A stretch of 38,209 bases of DNA from Phycisphaerae bacterium (lineage in GTDB: Bacteria; Planctomycetota; Phycisphaerae; Sedimentisphaerales; Anaerobacaceae), in the NCBI GenBank assembly GCA_030604525.1, contig JAUVVQ010000022.1, positions 1-38,209 on the forward strand, given 5' to 3'. Under the pieces are notes generated by a model. The model was not told the DNA's origin. It did not search any database and saw nothing but the letters and a program-made list of their open reading frames with translations. The position numbers were made by a program, and so were the translations under genes. Positions 22,473 through 31,086 of this stretch are shown in pieces (the first letter of the stretch is position 1; every line of letters starts with the position of its first letter).

Positions 22473-23057
22473 ATGAAGCATTGGTTGGTATTTTTGGTAT
22501 GTTGTGTTGTTCTGTTGCAGGTTGCGGGCTGTGAAAGTGCAGGCCGACCGGACAGCAGTGGTGTTGAGGTAACCGTAGAAGATGACGGTGAATTCCCGGA
22601 ACCTCTGGTTGTTCAGGAAAGCGGTTTTCCAGCGAATCTTGCAGGTACGTGGAAAGCTGATGTCAGTAAATGGTCTATCACGTTAGGTCCGGAGGGAGAG
22701 ATTATTTCGTCTATAAATGAAGCCGGGATGAATATGGTAATGGCCGAAGGGGGTCTGCTGCAGGAAGGCGGCGGGGGAAACAGATATTTAGTTTTCCAGT
22801 TCGGAGATAGTTTTACAGAATATAATCGAGAGAGCCGCAAGCTTACAGCTACGATTAATATAGAGTCTTTGAGTATGGTGTTTCAGGAGCGTATTTTCGA
22901 GGGGGATATGAAATATGTTATCTCCGGCAGTATTTCGGATGACGGGAATCGCTGGCTTGCGGATGTTGAAACTTATATGACTTTAGAGAATTTAAAATCC
23001 GGTGATAAACCAGCAACGGTCGAGAGACTTCTTTTTAGAAAAGTGGATGTTGATTAG
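22473..23057 (+). CDS. Lipoprotein, 194 aa, function unknown
   Basis: The signal peptide (KHWLVFLVCCVVLLQVAGC) ends in a clear lipobox LQVAGC with the lipidated Cys at residue 20. The mature protein has an acidic linker followed by a lipocalin-like or beta-barrel-like domain starting FPANLAGTWKADVSKWSITL. This opening (GTW) recalls small lipocalin-type or DUF-type lipoproteins, but I cannot name the family. The start is ATG 22473 with GAAGGG upstream. The inverted repeat of the GxxExxY cassette ends 23 bases before the start. It converges with the pseudopilin gene, stops 11 bases apart. Confidence 0.8.
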   Translation: MKHWLVFLVCCVVLLQVAGCESAGRPDSSGVEVTVEDDGEFPEPLVVQESGFPANLAGTWKADVSKWSITLGPEGEIISSINEAGMNMVMAEGGLLQEGGGGNRYLVFQFGDSFTEYNRESRKLTATINIESLSMVFQERIFEGDMKYVISGSISDDGNRWLADVETYMTLENLKSGDKPATVERLLFRKVDVD

Positions 23058-23068
23058 AGCGGGGAAGT

Positions 23069-23578
23069 TCAATAGTCGTAATATCTGACGCCCTGTGAAT
23101 CGGTTCCGGGATAATCTATTTTTACAATTTTCGTTGCTGGTTTGTAAACCCATCCTCCTGAATCCGGCGCATCGTTCGGGAAATTTTCATTATCTCCGAT
23201 GAAGGTAATCGTCCACCTGCCGTTAAAGAGGTTAGTAGGTGTCTTTCCCAGGTATGGTCCGAGATTGTACCCAACGGCGTCGGGTCCGGGCTTAATGTTG
23301 CCTGATTTGTCAGTCTGCATTCCTATTTGCATAACAAATTGAAGCGGTGAGGGTGCTTTTGAAGTATCACCGCCGGCATAGCCGGGAGGGACATCATTGT
23401 GCTGGGCGGCATAAATTTCGATTGTGTTTCTGAGGATTCTGAGGTTGTCCTCTGCGGCGGTTTCTTTAGCTTTTTGAGTATGGCCGCGGAGGTCGGGTAG
23501 AATGATAGCGGCGAGGATGCCGAGAATGGCTACCACTATCATCACTTCTATAAGCGAAAATGCCTTTTTCGTGTTCAT
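23069..23578 (-). CDS. Type II secretion/type IV pilin-like pseudopilin (GspG-like), 169 aa
   Basis: An N-terminal class III signal: short basic leader MNTKKA, then FSLIEVMIVVAILGILAAI with the conserved Glu at +5. Prepilin peptidase would cut before Phe; the -1 residue is Ala instead of the usual Gly. The next part (KAKETAAEDNLRILRNTIEIY) is the GspG-like helix. The C-terminal part includes GPYLGKTPTNLFNGRWTITF and a terminal YYDY, typical of the many planctomycetal pseudopilins. It stands alone, not in a secretion operon. ATG 23578 is preferred over the longer frame to 23608 because a leader of 6 residues fits the family. Confidence 0.9.
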   Translation of the reverse strand: MNTKKAFSLIEVMIVVAILGILAAIILPDLRGHTQKAKETAAEDNLRILRNTIEIYAAQHNDVPPGYAGGDTSKAPSPLQFVMQIGMQTDKSGNIKPGPDAVGYNLGPYLGKTPTNLFNGRWTITFIGDNENFPNDAPDSGGWVYKPATKIVKIDYPGTDSQGVRYYDY

Positions 23579-23740
23579 TTCAATCTGCCTTCGGCGGACT
23601 TTCAGCATAAAAAGTTCTTCTGATTGCGGATTTAGCTGTTTTTCAGCGTTTTGTATTTATAATTCGGAATATTTTTGGGTGAACTTAATTTATAAATTGT
23701 TATAGGACGTGGATTGTTAAGTGAGGTGGTAAAAAAGGCG

Positions 23741-26700
23741 CTAATATTTCAAAAATTTTCCATCTTGCCAGATGGGCATTGGATTCCCGTGTAGTATTCC
23801 GTGGTTTTGGTTTCCTGAGGAGTCGAGCAGTGTGTCGGCGGAGTTTTCATCGAGATGCCAGAGTCCTATTGGGTTTAGCTGGCCAGTTGGTCTTCCATAG
23901 CTGTGATTGTAGAGGTATTCGAGCTGCTGGATTGTGAGGACTTTGTCATAGAATGCGATTTCATCGATAACGGTATCCGGTATGTAATTACCCTGAGACC
24001 AGGCTGCGGTGCCAATATGGAGGTCCCATTGTCCCTCGTCGAGCCAGTCGGGCAGGGGTGGTCTGTTTACGGCCCCGACGTAGTGTGTCTGGTATTCTAC
24101 TTCTTTTGCATTTACGAAGAGGTCAATGCGTTTGTCTCCGTTATAGTAATCGTAAGTCATTGCAATGAAGTTCCATTTTCCTGTTTGAATTGTTCCCGGC
24201 TCAGAGACGCTGTTTGGTATTCCGCCTCCGGTTGAATAAGCTGCCAATACGCCGCCCGGTCTGATGAGCATTGCTCTCTCGTTTTTGCCTATGATTCTGG
24301 CATTCATTTGCTCTAACTTAATAGGGTATATCCAGGCGGTATAAGTGAAAGTAAATACATTATTGAGGATGCATCCTTCTGGAGTGTGGATTTTCACATA
24401 TCCGTTTGCATCGCTGTTGAAGAGCAGGGCTGAATTTTTTTGTTGTGCAGCCCATGGTGCGTTGAAGCCCCAATCCTTAGCGAATAGAGCGTAGTCGTCG
24501 AAGTCGATAAAACCATCGGGCTTTAAATCGGCAGGAGAACCGGTTAGAGTTTCCAGCCAATCGTCAAGCAGGTCGTTGAAGTCGAAACAATTAACGAGTC
24601 CATCCTGATTGAAGTCGGCTATGCTGGTCAGAACTTCGTCTGCACCGATATCGAGCAATTGTTGTTTGTTTGGGTCGAATGTGTGCGGCCTTGTTTCGTT
24701 GTCGATATCTTTTGCAAATTGCGTCGGCAGTGCATTGTTATCAGCGGTGTCTATGCAGTTGGAATAGGGGGTAAGATGATAGTTATTGTTTGGGTCGATA
24801 AAGCCGGGGTCGCAGAAGATATTTCCTGTGCCCGAAATTTGTGTTTGGAGACAGGAATATGTCGGCTGGGATGATTGATAGATAGCGGGATGTTGAGGTG
24901 CGGCGTTTGCCCAGATGATACAGTTGCTGATTTTTCCCGGGCAGGAATGCAGTCCTCCGGCGCTGATGTCCGCTGAGTTTTCTGCGATAGTGTTGTTAAT
25001 TATATCGGCATAGCAGTCATAGAGTCCTCCGCCGGAGATTTGGGCATAGTTTTTGGTGACGAAGCAGTTGTAGATTTGTCCGTCACAGTGGTTGAGTCCT
25101 GCCCCGGAGAGCCGGCTGGTGTTATTTGATATTTTGCAGTTTGCTATTAGTCCGTCGCAATTGTATATACCGGCCCCTTCGTAAGCGGTATTGTCCGTTA
25201 TACTGCAAAAGCTTATAGTGGCCCGTGTCCCGTTACCGGTTATTGCGCCGCCTGAGACGGCATTGTTTGCTCCTGTAATTGTGAATCCGGTCAGTGTGCA
25301 ATTAGAATCTTCGCTGCCGGCAAAAGTGATTACGGGCAGGTTTGTCTCGTTTGCTTCGATGATTGTGTTTTCAATACAGTTGGAATCATTCGGCAGGATT
25401 GAACGCAGATAAATGGATCTTCCGTTTATGTTTAGATTTTCATAATAGGTGTCTCGGACAGCTATAATTGTATCATAATTATTAGCGTCATTGATGGCGG
25501 ATTGTATAGTGAGGTATTGTTTTTTGCTTGTAATATTCCATACGGGCGGCACTTCGTATGCGCCTATGTCGGTTTGCGCTTTAAGAATTCTGGGATTTCC
25601 GCAGTAATCCGTTTCGTTTGGTTCCGATGTAAAATTGGGGTCCCCTGCATCTATACAGGGGGAATTGTAAGTTAGTTTTCCAGTGGAGTTCGACTCGTTG
25701 ATGAAATCGGGGTCGATAGAGATGTTCCCCTGAGTTCCGGTTAAGTCTGTGAGTCCCGAACCGTAGTTTCCCAGTTCGTTATTCCAGACGTTGTTGTATT
25801 TTATTGTTGGGTTTGCATCATTTCCTGCGTTGAGTCCGCAGCCGGAGACAGTTGACGATATAATATTATTTTCTATGACCGGTTCAGCTGTTCCGTTGCA
25901 TTGTATGCCGCAGACCTCGTTACCTATTATTGTATTGTGAGAAATTAGAGGTGATGAGCTTGTGCATAGAATTGCCGGTGAATTTTCGTTTTTATATATG
26001 ATATTATTTTTTATAACCCCAGCGCTGTTGTAATGGACGCCGATTATTTGGTTTCCGGAGGAATTTAAAGTAATAAAGTTGCGTAATATTTTAGGTTCAG
26101 AATAATAATAGACATATAAAGCCGAGCCAGCGCCGGTGTAGTTACTTTTAATTAGATTTTCAATCACTTCCGGACTCGAGAAATATGTTATATGTATGCC
26201 CGAACCGATGCCTGAACGGTTGTGTATAACCTGATTATTTTGAATTGTTCCGTTTGACCATTGTCTGATGTGCAGGCCACCGCCATAGGCATCAGCGGTA
26301 TTATCCTGAATTAAGTTGTTTTTAATGATGGGGTCAACTCCCTGAAAAGCGACGACGGCACCGCCGTCTCCGTGGTCGTTACAGGGGTAATTATTATCAG
26401 GCGGGTCGAAACCGTGCTCTATGATGGCCTGGTTGTTAATGAAGGTGTTATCTGTGATTATAGGACTCAAATGTTCCGGTGGGTTGCTGGGGTTATCCGG
26501 ATTTACAGGGTTTCCATAAACATAAATTCCTCCCCCCTGTCCAGCGGAATTGTTTATAAATATGTTTTTTCTGATGGTTGGTTGTGACATATTGTAACAG
26601 AGGACTCCTCCTCCGCATCTGTTCCATCGCAGGCCTTTGAACTTCCAGGATACTGGTATCCAGGAGCCGGTGCCGTTTTTGATTGTAAATCCTTCAAGCA

Positions 26701-27016
26701 CGGCTTGATTGCTTTCTCCGTTCCTGAAAATGACTGCTGAGGCGAAATTCGGGTCCTGAGGGTTGTTTGCATCGATTATTGTATTTGCGATGATATTTGG
26801 GTCATTTGGGTCGGTAGAGCGAAGCGTTACAGCTTTTCCGAGGAAATCGATATTTTCCTGATAATTACCTTTGGCTACAATGATAACATCGCCGTTTTGG
26901 GCGTTTCCGATTGCGGATTGTATATCAGGATTGCTTTCTGTCGGAACGTGTATAGTTTCCGATAAAACAGGCGTTAGGGTGATAAGGCAAATCAGCACTT
27001 CAAATAATCTTTTCAT
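23741..27016 (-). CDS. Large secreted parallel beta-helix protein with dockerin and LamG-like domains, 1091 aa
   Basis: Signal peptide 1-20 (KRLFEVLICLITLTPVLS). Two right-handed parallel beta-helix regions follow. The first starts at IHVPTESNPDIQSAIGNAQN (DUF1565-like) and contains NNSAGQGGGIYVYGN-type rungs. The second begins near WNITSKKQYLTIQSAI. Each ends in the common planctomycetal motif SPCIDAGDPNF or its variant SNCIDTADNN. A dockerin-like pair lies at 800-849 (ADFNQDGLVNCFDFNDLLDD, DLKPDGFIDFDDYALFAKDW). A LamG/concanavalin-like domain follows at about 862-1030, then the motif GLWHLDE...DSSGNQNHG at 1050-1073. It probably binds or acts on polysaccharides; no catalytic residues could be assigned. 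A promoter at 27060-27088 places the start at ATG 27016. Confidence 0.85.
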   Translation of the reverse strand: MKRLFEVLICLITLTPVLSETIHVPTESNPDIQSAIGNAQNGDVIIVAKGNYQENIDFLGKAVTLRSTDPNDPNIIANTIIDANNPQDPNFASAVIFRNGESNQAVLEGFTIKNGTGSWIPVSWKFKGLRWNRCGGGVLCYNMSQPTIRKNIFINNSAGQGGGIYVYGNPVNPDNPSNPPEHLSPIITDNTFINNQAIIEHGFDPPDNNYPCNDHGDGGAVVAFQGVDPIIKNNLIQDNTADAYGGGLHIRQWSNGTIQNNQVIHNRSGIGSGIHITYFSSPEVIENLIKSNYTGAGSALYVYYYSEPKILRNFITLNSSGNQIIGVHYNSAGVIKNNIIYKNENSPAILCTSSSPLISHNTIIGNEVCGIQCNGTAEPVIENNIISSTVSGCGLNAGNDANPTIKYNNVWNNELGNYGSGLTDLTGTQGNISIDPDFINESNSTGKLTYNSPCIDAGDPNFTSEPNETDYCGNPRILKAQTDIGAYEVPPVWNITSKKQYLTIQSAINDANNYDTIIAVRDTYYENLNINGRSIYLRSILPNDSNCIENTIIEANETNLPVITFAGSEDSNCTLTGFTITGANNAVSGGAITGNGTRATISFCSITDNTAYEGAGIYNCDGLIANCKISNNTSRLSGAGLNHCDGQIYNCFVTKNYAQISGGGLYDCYADIINNTIAENSADISAGGLHSCPGKISNCIIWANAAPQHPAIYQSSQPTYSCLQTQISGTGNIFCDPGFIDPNNNYHLTPYSNCIDTADNNALPTQFAKDIDNETRPHTFDPNKQQLLDIGADEVLTSIADFNQDGLVNCFDFNDLLDDWLETLTGSPADLKPDGFIDFDDYALFAKDWGFNAPWAAQQKNSALLFNSDANGYVKIHTPEGCILNNVFTFTYTAWIYPIKLEQMNARIIGKNERAMLIRPGGVLAAYSTGGGIPNSVSEPGTIQTGKWNFIAMTYDYYNGDKRIDLFVNAKEVEYQTHYVGAVNRPPLPDWLDEGQWDLHIGTAAWSQGNYIPDTVIDEIAFYDKVLTIQQLEYLYNHSYGRPTGQLNPIGLWHLDENSADTLLDSSGNQNHGILHGNPMPIWQDGKFLKY

Positions 27017-27059
27017 CAACCTTTTTCCTTCTGCAAAACGCTTATTTGCGTATTCATAC

Positions 27060-27088
27060 ATTATACGAAAAAAGCCCCCCAATTACAA
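27060..27088 (-). promoter_or_regulatory. Promoter of the beta-helix gene
   Basis: On the minus strand: TTGTAA (27083-27088), a 17-base spacer, TATAAT (27060-27065). The perfect -10 is about 44 bases before ATG 27016, so a start at 27061 or 27082 would lie at or before the transcription start and is excluded. Confidence 0.7.
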
Positions 27089-27149
27089 TCTGTATAGCTT
27101 TTTCCGGCAGTATGCTTGCTACATCGTCCATAAATGGGTTAAAAAGTAG

Positions 27150-27178
27150 TTGATTTTTTGAATTTCGGGGTATATCAT
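27150..27178 (+). promoter_or_regulatory. Putative promoter of ahcY
   Basis: TTGATT (27150-27155), a 17-base spacer, TATCAT (27173-27178), about 36 bases before ATG 27214. No SAH or SAM riboswitch-like structure fits in this short leader. Confidence 0.45.
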
Positions 27179-27213
27179 AAATGGCTCTTTATTGTTTATT
27201 AGAAAGGGTAGTT

Positions 27214-28473
27214 ATGAAATATGATGTTGCGGATTTGTCTTTGGCGACGGAGGGTAAGAAACGGATACTTTGGGCGGATAATGATATGCCGGTTCTTTCG
27301 TTGATTCGGAAGAGTTTTTCTAAGAGTAAGCCGTTGAGGGGTAAGAATGTTTCAGCGTGTCTGCATATAACGGCAGAGACGGCTAATCTGGCTCGGGCAC
27401 TGAAGGCGGGCGGGGCTAACGTGGTTTTGTGTGCGTCCAATCCTTTGAGCACTCAGGATGATGTGGCAGCTTCTCTCGTTAAGGATTTTAAGATACCGGT
27501 ATTTGCGGTCCACGGCGAGAATCGTGCGAGATATTACAGGCATATTAATTCGGCAATAGACCATAAGCCGGTGATTACATTTGACGACGGTGCAGACCTG
27601 GTAAATGAATTACATACCCGCCGGCAGAAAGAATCAGAGCGTATATTGGCAAGTATGGAGGAGACAACGACGGGAGTTATTCGTCTTCGAGCGATGGATA
27701 GTTCAGGTAAGCTGAAGTTTCCGGTTATTGCGGTCAACGATGCGAAGAGTAAACACCTTTTTGATAATCGTTATGGAACGGGTCAATCGACGGTAGATGG
27801 AATTATCCGGGCGACGGACTTTTTGATGGCGGGTCAGAATGTAGTAGCCGCAGGTTATGGCTGGTGCGGTCGCGGCTTTGCGATGCGTGCTCGCGGGATG
27901 GGTGCGATAGTGATAATTACCGAGGTTGACCATATCAAAGGCATCGAGGCGGTGATGGATGGATTTCAGGTGATGCCGATGTCGGAAGCAGCGAAAACAG
28001 GCGACCTTTTTGTTACTCTTACGGGTAATAAGAATGTCATCCGAGTTGAGCATTTTCGAGCGATGAAGAATGGAGCGATAGTTGCCAACAGCGGTCATTT
28101 CAATGTGGAGATAGACATACCGGCGTTGAAGAAGATGAGCAGTCGTGTGAAGCGTAATGTCCGCAACAATGTGGATGAGTATGTAATCAATAAGCGGAAG
28201 AGTATTTTCCTGCTTGCAGAGGGCCGATTGATAAACCTTGCGGCAGCGGAAGGTCATCCTGCGAGCGTGATGGATATGAGCTTTGCTACACAGGCACTTG
28301 AAGGCGAGTATGTGCTGCAGCGAAAGAGTAAGTTATCCGCTGCGGTTCATAATGTGCCGATGCGTATTGAGGAACGTGTATGTAAGCTAAAGCTGAAGTC
28401 GATGTCGATAGAGATAGATAAGCTTACGGAGGAACAGATTGAGTATCTGGCAAGCAGTGGAGAAGGGACTTAA
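27214..28473 (+). CDS. ahcY: S-adenosylhomocysteine hydrolase
   Basis: Splits S-adenosylhomocysteine into adenosine and homocysteine, clearing the inhibitor of methyltransferases. 419 aa, as in the shorter bacterial/archaeal type. Motifs: LHITAETANLARALKAGGA (substrate domain), ETTTGVIRLRAM, NDAKSKHLFDNRYGTGQS, the NAD-binding GYGWCGRGFA, and near the C-terminus GRLINLAAAEGHPASVMDMS (two short conserved blocks). Tetrameric and NAD-dependent by family. The start is ATG 27214 with AAAGGG upstream; the frame to 27181 would start before a plausible leader. A 9-bp inverted repeat lies 32 bases after the stop. Confidence 0.95.
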   Translation: MKYDVADLSLATEGKKRILWADNDMPVLSLIRKSFSKSKPLRGKNVSACLHITAETANLARALKAGGANVVLCASNPLSTQDDVAASLVKDFKIPVFAVHGENRARYYRHINSAIDHKPVITFDDGADLVNELHTRRQKESERILASMEETTTGVIRLRAMDSSGKLKFPVIAVNDAKSKHLFDNRYGTGQSTVDGIIRATDFLMAGQNVVAAGYGWCGRGFAMRARGMGAIVIITEVDHIKGIEAVMDGFQVMPMSEAAKTGDLFVTLTGNKNVIRVEHFRAMKNGAIVANSGHFNVEIDIPALKKMSSRVKRNVRNNVDEYVINKRKSIFLLAEGRLINLAAAEGHPASVMDMSFATQALEGEYVLQRKSKLSAAVHNVPMRIEERVCKLKLKSMSIEIDKLTEEQIEYLASSGEGT

Positions 28474-28505
28474 CAGCAATATCATATGCGATTAAGGTTC
28501 TGATT

Positions 28506-28535
28506 GGGCACAAGGTAATATTTATACTTGTGCCC
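28506..28535. repeat. 9-bp inverted repeat between ahcY and the next gene
   Basis: GGGCACAAG (28506-28514) and CTTGTGCCC (28527-28535) pair perfectly across a 12-base AT-rich loop. The right arm ends 10 bases before ATG 28546. There is no T-run after it. It could be an attenuator/terminator of ahcY, or an operator or hairpin that hides the ribosome binding site of the next gene. Confidence 0.6.
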
Positions 28536-28545
28536 TTATATCCTT

Positions 28546-30423
28546 ATGTCTTTGGAGACGAATAAAACGGGAAAGTTACCTAAAGTAGGCAGCAAGTCTT
28601 TAATGGCTGTTGGTCCGACGCTTCATTACAGCCATAAAAATGTAGTTCGTTACTGGCTGCTTGGCCTTTTGGTTTTTAGTTTAAGCTGCCTTTTCTGGAC
28701 CCGGATAGTTAACGGTTTTTTCTGGTCTTTCAGTTTTTCTGAATTATTTTCATTTTCTTCGTGGCGTATAGGGCGTTTTGTTATTGGTGGCGGTAGTATA
28801 TTTGAGTATCCCTGGCAGATACTTGTGTTGGGAATAGTGATGGGTATTCTTGGCGTGGTGCCGATGCTGATATCTCAGCTAATGAGTTTTCGATATAGCA
28901 TTCCCTATATTCTTGCGGTTTTCTTTTTGGCGGATTTGAGCAGCTTTGCGATATTTGTTCTAGTCAGTTGTATAGCAGTGGCTTCTCGTCGGCTTCGTTT
29001 TCGCTCCCGTTTTACGTCGATAGCGTTATGTATGGCGCCTCAGCTTGTTTACTGGGGTATTTTTGGCGGTAGTAGTGGGGTAGAACCGATCAAATGGGGA
29101 TTTTCGTTTACGCCCTGGATTTGTGCGTGGCTGGTTGGTCTTTGTATAGCAGGGGTGGTACTTGGTATAGGGCATTATACTCGTTATCGACCTGGTCTTG
29201 TCTGGGTAGTCAGCTTGGTATTTTTAGTTGTCGCATTTTTTTTGTTCGAGTGGAAGACAGGATTTGATGAACTTGATTATCAATTGTATGTAGCTAAGAA
29301 TAATCCTGAGTGGATAAGCGAGTTTCATGACCACGATATTACATCTTCGTTGGATACGACGATTAGGAATCCTGCGGTGAAGAAATATCTTTTTGCGGCC
29401 TACTTTTATCCGAAGGATGAGATATTGCTTCGCAAGCAGTTGAAGAGTAAGATTCAAAGCGAGTTGCGTTTTGGTCGTTGGCCAAGCTGGTTTATAGTTC
29501 CGGATTCGCTTCGATATCAGCAAAGACGTCGCCGGCTTTTTGAGCAATATGATAAATTTATCAAATTGCATCCGGATAGCAGCCGAATGCTGATAGCTTT
29601 ATACTATAAAGGGCTATTGAGCGAATACAGTCCTGATATTCCTCTATTGGGCCAAAAGGAGATATTGCATTTTTACAGCGACTATCCGTTTGAGAGGTCA
29701 AGAGAGGTATGGTATCGTCTATATGAAGAGTTTCCTGAAAGTCCTGAATCGGCGGAGGCCCGTTGGCGTATAGCTTCTCATTGGGCGGGTCAACTCAGGT
29801 TTGCACGTGCGGCCGAGCTTTTGGGTGATGCACAAGAGATGGTGACAGAGCGGTTGTGGTTGTTCTCTGGAGAGGGCGGTGACGAGGATACATTTTTTAG
29901 TCCATTTCAGTCGCCGGCGGATTCTGTTATGACGAAATCTAAAATCGAAGATTTACAGCGAAGGATAAAGAAGCTTCGAATGTTGATAAGTGCGGAAAAT
30001 CGTCTCGGAGGCAAAGAAGCAGAAGAGATACTTGCCGAGTTCGTAATGTTGAATCCTCACAGCGAGGAATATGGTGCGTCGCTTGCGAGGTTACTGGAGT
30101 CGACCAGTAAGGGAGGTGGTCTGCGAGACAACATTTTGCTGGCCCAGGCCAAGCTGATAGAGGATGATCAGCTTCGAGCGGAGAAGCTGAATCAATTACA
30201 TAACAGTTTTAAGGGCAGAGACGGAGGTATTGAATCGCTTTATGAGTTGTCGCTTTTAAAGCGTCGTTTGTGGAGTCAGGTAGATAAAACAGAGCCGGAG
30301 CAGAAGAAGAATCGTTTGCTTGAGGCCCGGAAGGTTCTTACAGGATTTATTGAGTTATATCCTGAGAGTATTTTTGCTGAGCAGGCGAAGAAGAATTTAG
30401 AAAGCTTGCCGACTGTTGAGTGA
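28546..30423 (+). CDS. Polytopic membrane protein with TPR-like C-terminal region, 625 aa
   Basis: No family recognised. The first 240 residues contain about six or seven membrane segments (for example YWLLGLLVFSLSCLFW, ILVLGIVMGILGVVPMLI, ILAVFFLADLSSFAIFVLVS). The rest is soluble, helical and TPR-like, with EFPESPESAEARWRIASHW and a final unit (KVLTGFIELYPESIFAEQAK) typical of tetratricopeptide proteins. A membrane-anchored assembly or scaffold protein is likely. The start is ATG 28546; an in-frame TTG at 28528 lies inside the inverted repeat and is less likely. No strong ribosome binding site is seen. It may be read from the ahcY transcript if the hairpin is not a full stop. Confidence 0.75.
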   Translation: MSLETNKTGKLPKVGSKSLMAVGPTLHYSHKNVVRYWLLGLLVFSLSCLFWTRIVNGFFWSFSFSELFSFSSWRIGRFVIGGGSIFEYPWQILVLGIVMGILGVVPMLISQLMSFRYSIPYILAVFFLADLSSFAIFVLVSCIAVASRRLRFRSRFTSIALCMAPQLVYWGIFGGSSGVEPIKWGFSFTPWICAWLVGLCIAGVVLGIGHYTRYRPGLVWVVSLVFLVVAFFLFEWKTGFDELDYQLYVAKNNPEWISEFHDHDITSSLDTTIRNPAVKKYLFAAYFYPKDEILLRKQLKSKIQSELRFGRWPSWFIVPDSLRYQQRRRRLFEQYDKFIKLHPDSSRMLIALYYKGLLSEYSPDIPLLGQKEILHFYSDYPFERSREVWYRLYEEFPESPESAEARWRIASHWAGQLRFARAAELLGDAQEMVTERLWLFSGEGGDEDTFFSPFQSPADSVMTKSKIEDLQRRIKKLRMLISAENRLGGKEAEEILAEFVMLNPHSEEYGASLARLLESTSKGGGLRDNILLAQAKLIEDDQLRAEKLNQLHNSFKGRDGGIESLYELSLLKRRLWSQVDKTEPEQKKNRLLEARKVLTGFIELYPESIFAEQAKKNLESLPTVE

Positions 30424-30499
30424 GGGTTGTGGCGTTGGCCGATTGTTTGGTTTTTTAGGATACACTTTTAGTTTGTATAGTGACAAGGGGGTATTTGGG

Positions 30500-30527
30500 T
30501 TGACTTTTTCTCAAAATATGTTATCAT
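30500..30527 (+). promoter_or_regulatory. Promoter of the receiver-like/GGDEF operon
   Basis: TTGACT (30500-30505), a 16-base spacer, TATCAT (30522-30527). It lies about 60 bases before ATG 30594. Confidence 0.5.
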
Positions 30528-30593
30528 AAGAATCGGAAATAAGTGAATTTAGCTGGTGTTTTTGGTTTATCCTTTTACTTTATAGAAAGAAAA

Positions 30594-31082
30594 ATGGGAG
30601 AAAAGAGCTCGTTTGAAAATTTGTTCGTAATTGTCGTCGGCACCTATGGCGATAGTTTCATTAATTATTTAACGAGCTTTTTGAGAAGATTAGGGATTGA
30701 GTTTTGTCTTTGTAAGAATATTTATACAGCAATGGTTAAACTGACACAGAAAGGTGATAAAGGATTAGTCGTATTTGGCCGAATTGAATTGTTGGATAAT
30801 GATAAAGGCCGTTTTTTCAGCAAAGCGAAAGAGAACGGGGTTTTCTGCTGCTGTTTTACGGAAGGGACATCCTGGCGAAGGCAGAATCGGGTTATCCGTG
30901 CGAAGGATGCAGGAGCTTTTGTAATGACAGTTTTCGAGCAAATAGAGGAGTTTTTTGAGAAGATGCCCTCAATTAGTTTCAGGGAATTGCCGGATACAAA
31001 AAGGTTTGTTAAGAATCACAGCTTTATGAAAAAGACGTATCAGACGACGCAAGAAGAGCTGGATGCTTTACTGGGGACTTAA
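30594..31082 (+). CDS. Receiver-like signalling protein, 162 aa
   Basis: An alpha/beta fold with the rhythm of a response-regulator receiver: strand LFVIVVG, helix, short strand IEFCLCKN, helix, strand GLVVFG, then strand VFCCCFTEGT and a final helix QIEEFFEKM. The phospho-acceptor Asp is not found at the end of strand 3 (LVVFGRIELL), so phosphorylation is unlikely. It is thus a degenerate receiver or a related Rossmann-like domain; no other domain is attached. It ends 4 bases before the diguanylate cyclase gene, whose N-terminus has a similar layout, so the two probably work together. The start is ATG 30594. The frame to 30543 lacks a ribosome binding site. Confidence 0.65.
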   Translation: MGEKSSFENLFVIVVGTYGDSFINYLTSFLRRLGIEFCLCKNIYTAMVKLTQKGDKGLVVFGRIELLDNDKGRFFSKAKENGVFCCCFTEGTSWRRQNRVIRAKDAGAFVMTVFEQIEEFFEKMPSISFRELPDTKRFVKNHSFMKKTYQTTQEELDALLGT

Positions 31083-31086
31083 ATAA

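Noticed and set aside
27100-27213. SAH or SAM riboswitch before ahcY
   Set aside because: The leader after the likely promoter is about 30 bases, too short, and no matching conserved core was seen.
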